A stretch of 64,000 nt of DNA from Pseudarthrobacter sulfonivorans (GCF_024391045.1 NZ_JANFCZ010000015.1:1-64000); one strand, 5' to 3'; numbered from the stretch's first letter, positions 1-8,983 are shown. Notes: generated from the letters alone by a model not told the origin. Program-made: numbers and translations.

Positions 1-259
1 CCGGTGCCGGCGCGGGATTGGCCAACATCTCGGCCTTTTCCATGCTCAGCTTGGACTCGGCATCCGCGGTGGACAGTTGCCGGGTGTCGCTGGCTGCTGT
101 CATTGTGTTGGACTCTGATGCCTGGCCGGCTGCACCCAGCCCGACCAGAAGGGCGCAGGCCGTGCCGATCACGGCGGCGCGCTGTCCCAGCGACGGAATT
201 CGCTTGTGAAGTTTGTGCGCCCCGCGCTGCGGGCGTGTTTGTACCTTGAATTCAGACAT
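1..259 (-). CDS. Secreted protein, N-terminal part only (probable cell-wall hydrolase)
   Basis: Only the first 86 codons are in the window; the gene runs off the left edge. The product starts MSEFKVQTRPQR, has a basic region followed by a hydrophobic stretch (about residues 30-48, AAVIGTACALLVGLGAAGQA) that reads as a signal peptide, then a polar Ser/Thr/Ala region. The ATG is preceded by a purine-rich AGAGG. The gene sits directly behind a c-di-AMP riboswitch. In actinobacteria such riboswitches commonly control NlpC/P60, M23 or Rpf-type wall-remodelling enzymes, so a wall hydrolase is inferred from context. No catalytic domain is visible here, so the enzyme class cannot be stated. Confidence 0.7.
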   Translation of the reverse strand, partial: MSEFKVQTRPQRGAHKLHKRIPSLGQRAAVIGTACALLVGLGAAGQASESNTMTAASDTRQLSTADAESKLSMEKAEMLANPAPAP

Positions 260-267
260 GATGGATC

Positions 268-440
268 GCCTCTCACACCTGCGGAGTTAGCTGTCGGGTT
301 CGGATGAGGGCATCCGGCCACACGGAACATCACGTGCTGGCTTCACCCCAAGGGCAAATAAAAAAGCCCGGGACTCTGGGTCCCCCGCCTCTGCCTGGTC
401 TGAGCGGAATCCGGGAAGCGGCAGAGCTTGGCGTCATCCG
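268..440 (-). ncRNA. c-di-AMP riboswitch (ydaO-yuaA type)
   Basis: Read on the minus strand, the leader of the secreted-protein gene carries the conserved ydaO blocks in order: AGCTCTGCCGCTTCC, CAGGCAGAGGCGGGGGA, CCTTGGGGTGAAGCC, GGCCGGATGCC and finally CCCGACAGCTAACTCCG just before CAGGTGTGAG and the ribosome-binding site. These match the family (RF00379) as remembered; boundaries are approximate. The family binds cyclic di-AMP and is usually an OFF switch. It fits control of envelope remodelling by c-di-AMP. No clear intrinsic terminator is visible, so the mode of gene control is open. Confidence 0.85.
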
Positions 441-631
441 GATATGTGGCCCGAACGGGAACCACACCATATCGACGGTACAGGAGCTCACCGCTTAAGT
501 CACATTTTGGTAACGAGCATCACGACGACGGCGTGTTGCCTTGTGCGGATTGCAAATCGTCATCTGCGTGATTGGATGGTCGTGGTTGGCTTCCGTTTTG
601 TGATGTCCGGCGCGCGCAGACCGTACCTTTT

Positions 632-2722
632 CTACCCGGCCAGGGCGTATACCGTGGTGCCGCCGATGGTCTGCGACGGGAAGTTGGCCGCCACCCACTC
701 GGCTATCAGGGCTGGCGCGTCCGAACCGGTGCCGGAGGGCATATTCCCGCCGGCAATAAAGTAATGGATCCTACCCTGCGTCACCAGGTCCTGGAATTGG
801 GCAACGGTGGGGGAGGGGTCCGTTCCGTTGAAACCGCCCACGGCCATGACCGGCAATTCCGTGGCCAGCTGGTAACCCGCAGCGTTGTTGGAACCCACGA
901 CGGCGGCCGCCCACGTGTAGCCGGAAGCGCCACTTTTCAATGCGGCAACAAGTTCAGGAGACGGTGTGGTTGCTCCGAGGAGTCCGCCCATCCCGCCGGC
1001 CTGCCGGTTACCGCCGGCGGTGCTGCCCTGTGACCCCGGCCGCTGGAAGCCCTGGGACGTGCTGCCCTGTCCGGTATTACCCTGTCCGGTGCCACCCTGC
1101 GCGGTATTACCGTCGCCGGTGCTGCCCTGTCCGGTATTACCCTGTCCGGGGCCGAAACCGTTGCGGGTCCCGCCCGGGCCGCCGATGCCGCCGGCCGCAG
1201 CGCCGCCCGGACGGAAACCGCCGGTGGTCGTCGCCGGTCCGGCACTGACGATCGCTCCGCTATGGGCCACGGCCGCCGTGGACAGCGAGAAGGCCAGCGG
1301 TCCGGCGAGGGAGGCAGCGACGGCGAGGACCGCCGTCGTGCGCTGCACAAAACCGATCCTCAGGTACCTGCCGAACAGCACCCCCGCGGCGCCGGCAAGC
1401 CCGCCAGCCAGAACCAGCCAGCGGAGCCACGGACCGTATGCGGAGGTGGTACCCAACAGGGCGAAGGCCATGAATGCCGCCGCTGCCACGGCGGCGGAGA
1501 GCAGCAAAGCCGCGACAGCCTGCCGCCGGTGCTGCCAGAGAAGGACACTGCCCAGCCCGGCCAGCCCGGCGATGCCGGGCGCCAGCGCCACCGCGTAGTA
1601 CGGGTGGATGATGCCCGCCATGAAACTGAACACCAGCCCGGTCACCAGCACCCACGAGCCCCACACCATAACCGAGGCGCGGACGGCGTCCGTGCGCGGT
1701 GCGTGCCGGCCCACCCACAACAGGCCCGCGGCTAGGAGCAGGGCGGAGGGCAGCAGCCACGCAATCTGGCCGCCGAATTCGCTGTTGAACATCCGCAGCA
1801 GGCCGGGCACGCCCCACCCGTTGCCGCCGCCCACGCTCCCGGTTTCGTCGCCGGTCAGGCGGCCCAAACCGTTGTAGCCGAGCGTGAGCTCAAGGATCGA
1901 GTTGTTCTGCGAACCGCCGATATAGGGCCGCAGGTCCGCGGGCGTCAGCTCCACCGCGAGGAGCCACCAGCCGGCCGCGACCAGCATGGCTCCGCCCGCC
2001 GCCGCCAGGTGGAGCAGACGCCGGCCGAATCCTCGCGGCGCCGCCACAGCGTAGGCCACCGCAAAACCGGGCAGCACCAGGAGTACCTGAAGCTGCTTGG
2101 CCAGAAAGCCGAAGCCCAGGAACACACCGGCCAGCATCAGCCAGCGCAGCCTGCCGTCCTGGACGGACCGTAGCGTGGCGTATCCGGAGGCCGTCATGAG
2201 CAGGACCAGCAGGGCGTCGGGATTGTTGAACCGGAACATCAGCGTGGCCACCGGCGTGACGGCCAGGACCACTGCCGCCAGCAGGCCGGCCCGGTGCGCC
2301 AGCCGGGAATCACCGGTGGCCGGCGCCGCCGCACGTCGCACCGCGAGATACAGCAGCCAGGCCGTGGCTACCCCCATGATCGCTTCAGGGACCAGGATGC
2401 TCCATGAGCTTAGGCCGAAGAGGCGGACCGACAGGCCCATGATCCACAGCGAGGCCGGAGGCTTGTCAACCGTGATGGAATTGGCGGCGTCTGAGGAACC
2501 GAAGAACCAGGCGGTCCAGTCCTGCGATCCGGCTTGGGCCGCCGCGGAATAGAACGCATTGGCCCAGCCGGAGGCTCCGAGGTTCCAGAGGTACAGCACC
2601 GCCGTGGCCACCAAAACCACCGCCAACTCCACATGCTCCCGGAGACGTCGGGGGCGGGCGGCGTTCAGGCCCGTTGCCTCCTGGCGCTCGCCGGCGGCCT
2701 GGTGGGAAAAGTGGATGGCCAT
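632..2722 (-). CDS. GT39-family mannosyltransferase-like membrane protein (paralogue 2)
   Basis: This 696-residue polytopic membrane protein has the GT39/ArnT-like layout. A first membrane segment (about 33-50) is followed by an external loop with the conserved VDKPPASLW motif, whose Asp is the expected catalytic region, and then many hydrophobic segments to about residue 480. A Gly/Gln/Asn-rich linker with GQGNT-type five-residue repeats (about 510-570) leads to a soluble C-terminal domain containing VMAVGGFNGTDPSPT and IHYFIAGG, like the C-terminal domain of B. subtilis YkcB-type proteins. It starts 6 bp after the stop of the upstream paralogue, so it is last in the glycosylation operon. 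The expected substrate is a polyprenyl-phosphate sugar; the acceptor is unknown. Confidence 0.88.
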   Translation of the reverse strand: MAIHFSHQAAGERQEATGLNAARPRRLREHVELAVVLVATAVLYLWNLGASGWANAFYSAAAQAGSQDWTAWFFGSSDAANSITVDKPPASLWIMGLSVRLFGLSSWSILVPEAIMGVATAWLLYLAVRRAAAPATGDSRLAHRAGLLAAVVLAVTPVATLMFRFNNPDALLVLLMTASGYATLRSVQDGRLRWLMLAGVFLGFGFLAKQLQVLLVLPGFAVAYAVAAPRGFGRRLLHLAAAGGAMLVAAGWWLLAVELTPADLRPYIGGSQNNSILELTLGYNGLGRLTGDETGSVGGGNGWGVPGLLRMFNSEFGGQIAWLLPSALLLAAGLLWVGRHAPRTDAVRASVMVWGSWVLVTGLVFSFMAGIIHPYYAVALAPGIAGLAGLGSVLLWQHRRQAVAALLLSAAVAAAAFMAFALLGTTSAYGPWLRWLVLAGGLAGAAGVLFGRYLRIGFVQRTTAVLAVAASLAGPLAFSLSTAAVAHSGAIVSAGPATTTGGFRPGGAAAGGIGGPGGTRNGFGPGQGNTGQGSTGDGNTAQGGTGQGNTGQGSTSQGFQRPGSQGSTAGGNRQAGGMGGLLGATTPSPELVAALKSGASGYTWAAAVVGSNNAAGYQLATELPVMAVGGFNGTDPSPTVAQFQDLVTQGRIHYFIAGGNMPSGTGSDAPALIAEWVAANFPSQTIGGTTVYALAG
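1030..1160 (-). repeat. 15-bp in-frame tandem repeats (GQGNT linker)
   Basis: Degenerate 15-bp units of the type CTGTCCGGTATTACC repeat within the GT39 gene and encode the GQGNT/GQGST linker between the membrane part and the C-terminal domain. The unit length is a multiple of three, so copy-number change would alter linker length without breaking the frame. Confidence 0.75.
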
Positions 2723-2728
2723 GGCGTA

Positions 2729-4948
2729 CTACTTCGTCAGCGCGTACACGGTTGAGTTGCCCACGGTCTGGGCCTGGAAGTTGGCCTGCACCCACGCAGC
2801 CACCTCGGAGTTGCCGCCGCGGCCGCCTATGGCCCCGCCGCCCATGCCACCGCCGCCCATTCCGCCGCCTGCGATGAAGTAGCCGATCTGTCCCTTGGAC
2901 ACCAAGTCCTGGAACTGCGCGAGCGTCGGGTACGGATCGCCGCCGTTCCAGCCGCCGAGGGCAATGACGCTGGTGTTGGTTGCGAGTTCCAGGCTGGCCG
3001 CTTGGGTGGCGCCGGAGACGATCGCCGACCACTTGGTGGTGGTGGCGGAGAGCAACGCCGTCACTGCGGAGTCCGCCGAACCTTCCCCGCCGGGACCGGC
3101 TGCACCGCCAGGGCCACCAGCCCCGCCGGAACCTGCCGCAGCGCCGGGGTCAGTGCGGCCAGGACCTGCCGCTGCACCGTCGGTGGCAGCTCCGGTGCCG
3201 CTCCGGTCACCCCGGAAAGCACCGTCCGGGAAACCGGCGGCCCGGTTCCCGAAGCCGCCCGCCGAGGAGCCCGCGGGGCCCGACGTCGGGATGGAGCCCG
3301 AGTGCGCGGCGGCAGCAGTCGCCAGCGTCCAGGCACCGGTGCCTGCGCCTCCCGCAAGGAGGGACACAACGACGACGGCGGCGGCACCCGCGTGCCGGAA
3401 CCTGCCTGCGGTGCCAAGGGAGTCGAGCCGAAGGACAATCGCCGCAGCGGCCAGGACGCCGAGGACAACCGTCACGATGCCCAGCCAAGGGAGCCAGGAC
3501 GCATCGCGGCCCAGCAGCACCATGGACCAGATGGAGCTGCCAAGGATGACCCCAGCCAGGACGATCCGGGCCGGCCAGTAGGCGCGGCCACGCCACAGCT
3601 CCGCGGACCCGATGCCCACCAGGGCCGCGATTGCCGGCGCCAGTGCCACGGCGTAGTAGGGATGGACGATGCCGCTCATGAAACTGAAGACGCCGGCGGT
3701 GACCAGGAGCCAGCCGCCCCACAGAATCAGTGCAGCCCGCGTACGGGACGTGCGGACTTCCCTGCGGGTGAACCACAGGCCTGCTGCCAGCAGGACCAGC
3801 GCCGCCGGCAACAGCCAGGAAACTTCGCCGCCGAAGCTGGTGCCGAACATGCGCAGCAAGCCGGCGGCCCCGCCGAACCCGCCGTTTCCGCCGCCAAAGC
3901 CGCCTGCAACACCGCCCGCCCCGGGGGCATCGGCGACGCCGCCCGGCATTCCCTCTCCGGAGCCGGTGATGCGGGACAAGCCGTTATAGCCGAAGGTCAG
4001 TTCCAGGAAACTGTTGGTGGTTGAGCCTGCCATATAGGGCCGCGCGGACGCAGGCGTCAGCTGGAACAGCGCCACATAGCTGCCGGCCACTACAACGATG
4101 CCGCCCAGCGCGCCGAGCAGGTGCAAGAGCCGCCGGCCCAAAGTGGTGGGCGCCGCCCACAGATAGGCCACACCCAGGGCAGGGACAATGAGGAATCCCT
4201 GCAGCATCTTGGTGAGAAAGGCAAGACCCACCACTGCGCCGGCGGCCACGAGCCACTTCCAGCCCGCCCGCTCAATGGCCCGCGTGGTGAAGTACGCGGC
4301 GAGGACCAGGCAAAGGGTGAGCATGGCGTCCGGGTTGTTGAACTTGAACATCAGCGCCGCCACGGGCGTCAGCGCCAGAGCGCCGCCCGCCAGCAGGCCG
4401 GCCCCCGGTCCGGAGATGCGCTTGACCGTCAGATACAGGATGCCGACGGCGGCCACCCCCATGAGTGCCTCGGGGACCAGCATGCTCAGCGACGAGAAGC
4501 CGAAGATTCTGCCCGCGAGTGCAGGGATCCACAGTGCGGCCGGGGGTTTGTCCACCGTAATGGCGTTACCGGCGTCGAGGGAACCGAAGAGGAACGCCGT
4601 CCAGTCTTTCGTTCCGGCCTGGATGGCCGCGGCGTAGAAGGAGTTGCCGTATCCGGTGGCCGCGAGGTTCCACAGGTACAGGACGGCCGTGGCCACCAGG
4701 AGGCCCGCCGCCGAAGGCCGGACCCAGCGCGGCTGGCTCCCGAAGGCGTACCGGGTCCACCGGCTTTGGGGACCCGCGGCGCCGGGAACGGAACTGCCGG
4801 AAGGGGCATGCCCGGATTGTGCATGCCCGGGAGAGGCATGCCCGGAGTGCACCTGTCCGGAAAGTGCAGCGGTGTCCTGCCCTGAAGGGGCATTCGGCGG
4901 CGCAACCGCGGCCGAGCCAGCGTCTGTAGGCGTGAAGGTGGAAGTCAT
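2729..4948 (-). CDS. GT39-family mannosyltransferase-like membrane protein (paralogue 1)
   Basis: This 739-residue protein is a paralogue of the next gene and has the same order: a Pro/His/Gly-rich cytoplasmic head with repeated HSGHA-like units, a first membrane segment (AAGLLVATAVLYLWNLAATG), the VDKPPAALW loop, many hydrophobic segments, a Gly/Ala-rich linker, and a C-terminal domain with VIALGGWNGGDPYPT and IGYFIAGGG. The start at MTSTFTPTD is chosen because its ATG overlaps the stop of the GT2-GtrA gene in an ATGA, indicating translational coupling; an upstream in-frame ATG would lie deep inside that gene. It probably transfers a sugar from a polyprenyl-phosphate donor made by the GT2-GtrA protein. 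Confidence 0.9.
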   Translation of the reverse strand: MTSTFTPTDAGSAAVAPPNAPSGQDTAALSGQVHSGHASPGHAQSGHAPSGSSVPGAAGPQSRWTRYAFGSQPRWVRPSAAGLLVATAVLYLWNLAATGYGNSFYAAAIQAGTKDWTAFLFGSLDAGNAITVDKPPAALWIPALAGRIFGFSSLSMLVPEALMGVAAVGILYLTVKRISGPGAGLLAGGALALTPVAALMFKFNNPDAMLTLCLVLAAYFTTRAIERAGWKWLVAAGAVVGLAFLTKMLQGFLIVPALGVAYLWAAPTTLGRRLLHLLGALGGIVVVAGSYVALFQLTPASARPYMAGSTTNSFLELTFGYNGLSRITGSGEGMPGGVADAPGAGGVAGGFGGGNGGFGGAAGLLRMFGTSFGGEVSWLLPAALVLLAAGLWFTRREVRTSRTRAALILWGGWLLVTAGVFSFMSGIVHPYYAVALAPAIAALVGIGSAELWRGRAYWPARIVLAGVILGSSIWSMVLLGRDASWLPWLGIVTVVLGVLAAAAIVLRLDSLGTAGRFRHAGAAAVVVVSLLAGGAGTGAWTLATAAAAHSGSIPTSGPAGSSAGGFGNRAAGFPDGAFRGDRSGTGAATDGAAAGPGRTDPGAAAGSGGAGGPGGAAGPGGEGSADSAVTALLSATTTKWSAIVSGATQAASLELATNTSVIALGGWNGGDPYPTLAQFQDLVSKGQIGYFIAGGGMGGGGMGGGAIGGRGGNSEVAAWVQANFQAQTVGNSTVYALTK

Positions 4949-6366
4949 GATGCTGCCGTTTCTTTCGAAGTGGACGGGGCCGCGGCTGCTGGAACCGCGG
5001 GCTGCGCTGCAGGCCCGGGCGCACCGTTTGCAGGCGCCCCGGGCGAAGGGGTCGATGCGGGAGACGCAGGCGCTGCCGGGCCGCGGAAAACCCAGAGCCG
5101 GAACAGCAGGAACCTGATGGCGGTAGCGGCGAGGTTCGCACCCACCACGGTGAGGACTTCCACCCAACGGTCGGGCGTCGTCGTACTGTGCACCAGCGCG
5201 AGGGCACCGGAGGTGAGCAGCAGGCCGATGCCGAAGACGATCAGTCCCTCGAAATGGTGCCGCACCGGATTGCCGCCCTGGATGCCGAAGGTGAAACGCC
5301 GGTTCGCGGCCGTGTTGGCCACTGCGGTGATGAGCAGGGCCACAAAGTTGGCCAGCTGGGGGTCCATGAATCCGCGGCCGAACAGGAAGATGGCCAGATA
5401 GGCAAGGGTGGACGCTGCGCCGATGAATCCGAACCTCACCAGCTGGCCAAAGAGGCTGCCCACCCGCGTCTGCTCGACAGCCCGGGAAGATGCGGGCAGC
5501 GGACCGCGGGCGAGGGCGGCGCGTAGTTCCGGCACTGGGATCCGGCCGGAGACCAGGTCCCGGGTCAGGCGGGCCATGCCGCGCATGTCGGCCACGGCGG
5601 TGCGCACCACATCGACGCTCGAATCCGGATCGTCGATCCAGTCAACCGGGACCTCATGGACGCGCAGGCCGCAGCGTTCGGCGAGGACCAGGAGCTCCGT
5701 ATCGAAGAACCACGAGTTGTCCAGGGTGTAGGGCAGGATCCGCTGTGCCACGTCGGCCCGGATGGCTTTGAAGCCGCACTGCGCGTCACTGAACTTCGCA
5801 CCCATGAACGAGTGGAGCATGAGGTTGTAGCTGCGCGAGATGATTTCCCGCTTTGGCCCCCGGACAACCCTCGAATTGCGGGTCAGCCGCGTCCCGATCG
5901 CGAGGTCGGAATGCCCCGAGATCAGCGGAGCGAGGAGGGGCGCCAGCGCGGCGAGATCGGTGGACAAGTCCACGTCCATGTAGGCGAGGACCGGCGACGG
6001 CGACGCCAGCCACACTTTCCGCAGCGCATTGCCGCGTCCCTTTTCGCCGAGGTGGACCACCACGAGTTCCGGAAGCTCCCTGGCCAGGCGTTCGGCGATC
6101 TTCAGGGTTCCGTCCGTGCTGGCGTTGTCCGCCACTGTAATACGGAAGTTGTGCGGGAAGGACTGCTGAAGGTGGGTGTGGAGCCGGTGGAGGCACTCCG
6201 CCAGGTCACGCTCTTCGTTGAAGACGGGGATGGTGACATCGAGGACCGGGACGGCGGTGCGCGTGTCCACGGCGGCGCGCCGTCCGGCGGGCCGCGGGGA
6301 TGGCAGCCCCTGCAGCGCCACTGCGGCGTCCGGCAGTGTTCCTGAAGTGGAGTCGGTGAGCGTCAT
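4945..6366 (-). CDS. Bifunctional GT2 glycosyltransferase / GtrA-like membrane protein
   Basis: The 473-residue protein fuses two modules. Residues about 40-270 form a GT-A glycosyltransferase of the dolichyl-phosphate sugar synthase kind: VTIPVFNEERDL, TVADNASTDGT, the metal-binding YMDVDLSTD and SDAQCGFKAI. Residues about 310-435 form a GtrA domain with four membrane segments (VRFGFIGAASTLAYL; ANTAANRRFTFG), followed by a Pro/Ala-rich tail. The likely role is to make a polyprenyl-phosphate sugar on the inner face and help flip it, feeding the two GT39 enzymes encoded downstream. It is the first gene of the three-gene operon. The B. subtilis ykcBC pair is a similar GT39/GT2 combination. No strong ribosome-binding site precedes the ATG. 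Confidence 0.92.
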   Translation of the reverse strand: MTLTDSTSGTLPDAAVALQGLPSPRPAGRRAAVDTRTAVPVLDVTIPVFNEERDLAECLHRLHTHLQQSFPHNFRITVADNASTDGTLKIAERLARELPELVVVHLGEKGRGNALRKVWLASPSPVLAYMDVDLSTDLAALAPLLAPLISGHSDLAIGTRLTRNSRVVRGPKREIISRSYNLMLHSFMGAKFSDAQCGFKAIRADVAQRILPYTLDNSWFFDTELLVLAERCGLRVHEVPVDWIDDPDSSVDVVRTAVADMRGMARLTRDLVSGRIPVPELRAALARGPLPASSRAVEQTRVGSLFGQLVRFGFIGAASTLAYLAIFLFGRGFMDPQLANFVALLITAVANTAANRRFTFGIQGGNPVRHHFEGLIVFGIGLLLTSGALALVHSTTTPDRWVEVLTVVGANLAATAIRFLLFRLWVFRGPAAPASPASTPSPGAPANGAPGPAAQPAVPAAAAPSTSKETAAS

Positions 6367-6409
6367 AAATCAACAGTGACGCCGGCTCATTTGAGGGCTT
6401 TAGGCGCAA

Positions 6410-6426
6410 CCTGTGACGTGCCTGTG
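6410..6426 (+). promoter_or_regulatory. CCTGTG direct repeat upstream of the glycosylation operon
   Basis: Two CCTGTG boxes spaced 11 bp apart lie 44 bp upstream of the GT2-GtrA start. On the minus strand the first one reads TCACAGG, the same core as the 13-bp repeats between the response-regulator gene and the DUF5666 gene. It is a candidate binding site for the neighbouring OmpR-type regulator; this is inference. Confidence 0.35.
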
Positions 6427-6488
6427 TAAGTCGCCTGGGGCTAGTCCGCGGGGTTTATCACCCGCCGCCTGGACTCAGGCCGCCGGAT

Positions 6489-7967
6489 TCAGGCTGCGGC
6501 AACCTTGGATCCGGGCAACCGGATGGCGAACTCCGTCCGGCCCGGCCGTGAGGTCAGTTCAACACTCCCGCCGTGGGCCTCGACTATTGACTCCACGATG
6601 GAGAGACCCAGCCCGGACGAGCCCTCCGAGCCGGAGCGGGCGGCGTCCGCGCGGGCGAACCGCGAGAAGATCCTGCCCTGGAACTCGGCCGGTATGCCCG
6701 GGCCGTCATCGGTGACTGTGACCACGATGCTGCCATCGGCTGAGCGCATCACGCCCGCGGCCACCGTGGTGCCGGCCGGTGTGTGTTTGCGTGCGTTGGA
6801 GAGCAGGTTGGCCAAGACCTGGTGGAGCTGGGTGTTGTCGCCCCGGACGGTGATGGGTTCGGCAGGGAGCTTCAGCTGCCAGACGTGGTCCGGGGCCATC
6901 ACTTTTTCGTCGCTGACGGTCTCAACCACCAGTTGGGTAAGGTCCACATCGGTGGTCTCGGGAGCCCTGCCTTCGTCCAGCCGGGCCAGCAGCAGCAGGT
7001 CCTCCACCAGTGTGGTCATGCGCTCGGACTGGCTCTGGACCCGCCCCAGCGATTTGCGGCCGTCCTCGGTGAACGTCTCCGTCATCCGCAAAAGCTCTGT
7101 GTAGCCGCGGATGGCTGTCAGCGGGGTGCGCAGCTCGTGGGATGCGTCAGCCACGAACTGGCGCACCTTCGTCTCGCTGCGTTGGCGCGCTTCCAGCGCG
7201 CTGGAGACGTTATCCAGCATGAGGTTCAGTGCGTGTCCAACGCTGCCCACCTCCGTGCTGGGATGGGCGGCCGACGGCGGCACCCGGACTGCGAGGGCCA
7301 CCTCACCGGCGTCGAGTGGCAGCTTGGAAACCTTCGTGGCGACGTCGGAAAGCTTCTCCAGCGGGCGCATGGTGCGGCGGATCAGCGCTGTCCCCGCGAG
7401 TCCGATCACGAGAAGCCCGCCCAGCGATACCAGCACCATCGTCAGCACCAGCGAGGCTTCGGTGCTTTGTTTTGTCGCCAGCGGCAGGCCGGTGATGACG
7501 ACGTCGCCGAAGGGGGTCGAGGTGGCCAGCAGCCGATAGTCTCCGTTGGAGAGCTCCCGGTCCACCGGGCCGCCGGTGTGGGGCAGCGCCTGCAGGACGG
7601 CGACGTCATGGGACGTCAACGGCGTGCGGGTCGCGTCCGATGACAGGAAACCTGCTTCTTTGCTGACCTGCCCGCTCACGACCCGTGCGTTGAGGGTTCC
7701 CACACTCTGCCCGCGGGCATCGAGCGGGTCGGGACGCCCCGACGGGTTGCCTTCCGGTGGGCGGCCGCGGGACGCCAGCATCAGCTGCGCGTCCAGCTGG
7801 TTGGTCAGCACCACGTCCATGGACGCGTAGCTGACCACGCCGATGGCGCCGGAGATGGCCACCAGCAGGGCCATTGAAAGCAGAATAAGGCGCGTGCGAA
7901 GGTGCCAGGTGGAGGGGTTCAGCCAGTATCGGCCGGATTGCCGGGGAACACCGGAAAGAGCGGACAT
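6489..7967 (-). CDS. Sensor histidine kinase (HAMP, HisKA, HATPase)
   Basis: The 492-residue protein begins at MSALSGVPRQSG, 11 bp after the response-regulator stop. It has a first membrane segment (about 24-45), an extracytoplasmic region, a second segment (about 165-190), a HAMP linker, the H box FVADASHELRTPL with the phosphoaccepting His near residue 277, an N box (QVLANLLSNARKHTP), and G boxes DDGPGIP and GSSGLGLSIV. It is a complete, apparently active kinase that should phosphorylate the upstream-encoded OmpR-type regulator. The signal is unknown. Its place between the regulator and the glycosylation operon suggests it senses envelope state. Confidence 0.93.
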   Translation of the reverse strand: MSALSGVPRQSGRYWLNPSTWHLRTRLILLSMALLVAISGAIGVVSYASMDVVLTNQLDAQLMLASRGRPPEGNPSGRPDPLDARGQSVGTLNARVVSGQVSKEAGFLSSDATRTPLTSHDVAVLQALPHTGGPVDRELSNGDYRLLATSTPFGDVVITGLPLATKQSTEASLVLTMVLVSLGGLLVIGLAGTALIRRTMRPLEKLSDVATKVSKLPLDAGEVALAVRVPPSAAHPSTEVGSVGHALNLMLDNVSSALEARQRSETKVRQFVADASHELRTPLTAIRGYTELLRMTETFTEDGRKSLGRVQSQSERMTTLVEDLLLLARLDEGRAPETTDVDLTQLVVETVSDEKVMAPDHVWQLKLPAEPITVRGDNTQLHQVLANLLSNARKHTPAGTTVAAGVMRSADGSIVVTVTDDGPGIPAEFQGRIFSRFARADAARSGSEGSSGLGLSIVESIVEAHGGSVELTSRPGRTEFAIRLPGSKVAAA

Positions 7968-7978
7968 GCGGTCCCCGG

Positions 7979-8719
7979 CTAATCGGCAGGCTTGATGACG
8001 TAGCCGGCGCCGCGCACGGTGTGGATCATCGGCGGGTGGTTGGCCTCGATCTTCTTGCGCAGGTAGGAGATGTACAGCTCCACGATGTTGGCCTGCCCGC
8101 CGAAATCGTAGTCCCACACCTGGTCCAGGATCTGGGCTTTGCTGACCACGCGCCGGGGGTTCTCCATCAGGTAGCGCAAGAGTTCAAACTGCGTTGCCGT
8201 CAGCTGGATCCCGTCGCCGGCCCGGGTGACTTCCCGGGTGTCCACGTTCAGGGTCAGGTCGCCCACCACCAGTTCCGCGGTGTCCATGGCGGCCACACCG
8301 GAGCGCTGCACCAGGCGGTGCAGGCGCAGCAGGACCTCCTCCATGCTGAAAGGTTTGGTGACGTAGTCGTCGCCGCCGGCGGCCAGCCCGACGATCCGGT
8401 CCTGGACATCGTCCTTGGCGGTGAGGAAAAGCGCCGGTACCTCCGGCGCAAAGGCGCGGATTCTGCCCAGCAGCTCCACGCCGTCGAACCCCGGCAGCAT
8501 CACATCCAGCACCAGGACGTCCGGGTGGAAGTCTTTGGCGGCCTTGACGGCAGCCGGGCCGTCCGCGGCGATGGCCACTGACCAGCCGGCCATGCGCAGG
8601 CCCATGCTCATGAGCTCGGACAGGCTGGGTTCGTCGTCCACCACGAGGGCACGGATCGGCGAGCCGTCCGGGTGCGTGAGCTGCGGAAGGTTGTTGGTCA
8701 TGGAGTGCGGGGATGCCAT
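7979..8719 (-). CDS. OmpR/PhoB-family response regulator
   Basis: The 246-residue protein has a receiver domain (IRALVVDDEPSLSEL, phosphoacceptor Asp in LVLDVMLPGFDG near residue 71, TKPFSMEEVL with the conserved Lys) and a C-terminal winged helix (LTATQFELLRYLMENPRRVVS; YISYLRKKI; RGAGYVIKP). The start at MASPHSMTNN is preferred, with an inner alternative six codons later; neither has a strong ribosome-binding site. It precedes its kinase in the same operon and faces the DUF5666 gene across a divergent promoter region with four 13-bp direct repeats, the natural candidate for its binding site. Confidence 0.93.
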   Translation of the reverse strand: MASPHSMTNNLPQLTHPDGSPIRALVVDDEPSLSELMSMGLRMAGWSVAIAADGPAAVKAAKDFHPDVLVLDVMLPGFDGVELLGRIRAFAPEVPALFLTAKDDVQDRIVGLAAGGDDYVTKPFSMEEVLLRLHRLVQRSGVAAMDTAELVVGDLTLNVDTREVTRAGDGIQLTATQFELLRYLMENPRRVVSKAQILDQVWDYDFGGQANIVELYISYLRKKIEANHPPMIHTVRGAGYVIKPAD

Positions 8720-8841
8720 GGGACAACTCTCTGATCTGCCGGTGTGTCGGTGCTTTGCGGTTCCTGTGTGCGTGCTGTGAGTTCCAGCGTAGCCACCTGC
8801 CCGGAGTGGCGGTACGCAGCGGGCGCCGTAACCGGCCCATG

Positions 8842-8893
8842 TCACCGGTCCAGGTCACAGGTCCAACTCACAGGTCCAGGTCACAGGCAGGTT
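8842..8893 (+). promoter_or_regulatory. Four tandem 13-bp repeats in the divergent promoter
   Basis: Four consecutive 13-bp units sit between the divergent response-regulator and DUF5666 genes: TCACCGGTCCAGG, TCACAGGTCCAAC, TCACAGGTCCAGG and TCACAGGCAGGTT. Head-to-tail direct repeats near a promoter are typical of OmpR-type activator sites, although 11 bp is the usual spacing. Direct sequence observation; the regulator assignment is inferred. Confidence 0.6.
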
Positions 8894-8983
8894 GGCCCTG
8901 CCGCACAGCAGGAGCACAGCAAAGCGGCGGACGCTGGTCGGACAATCGCAACCAGCAACATCAACTTCCTTTGGAGACAAGCC

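Noticed and set aside
3002..4024. A 340-codon plus-strand frame inside the GT39 gene
   Set aside because: Shadow frame; the membrane glycosyltransferase on the minus strand explains the region.
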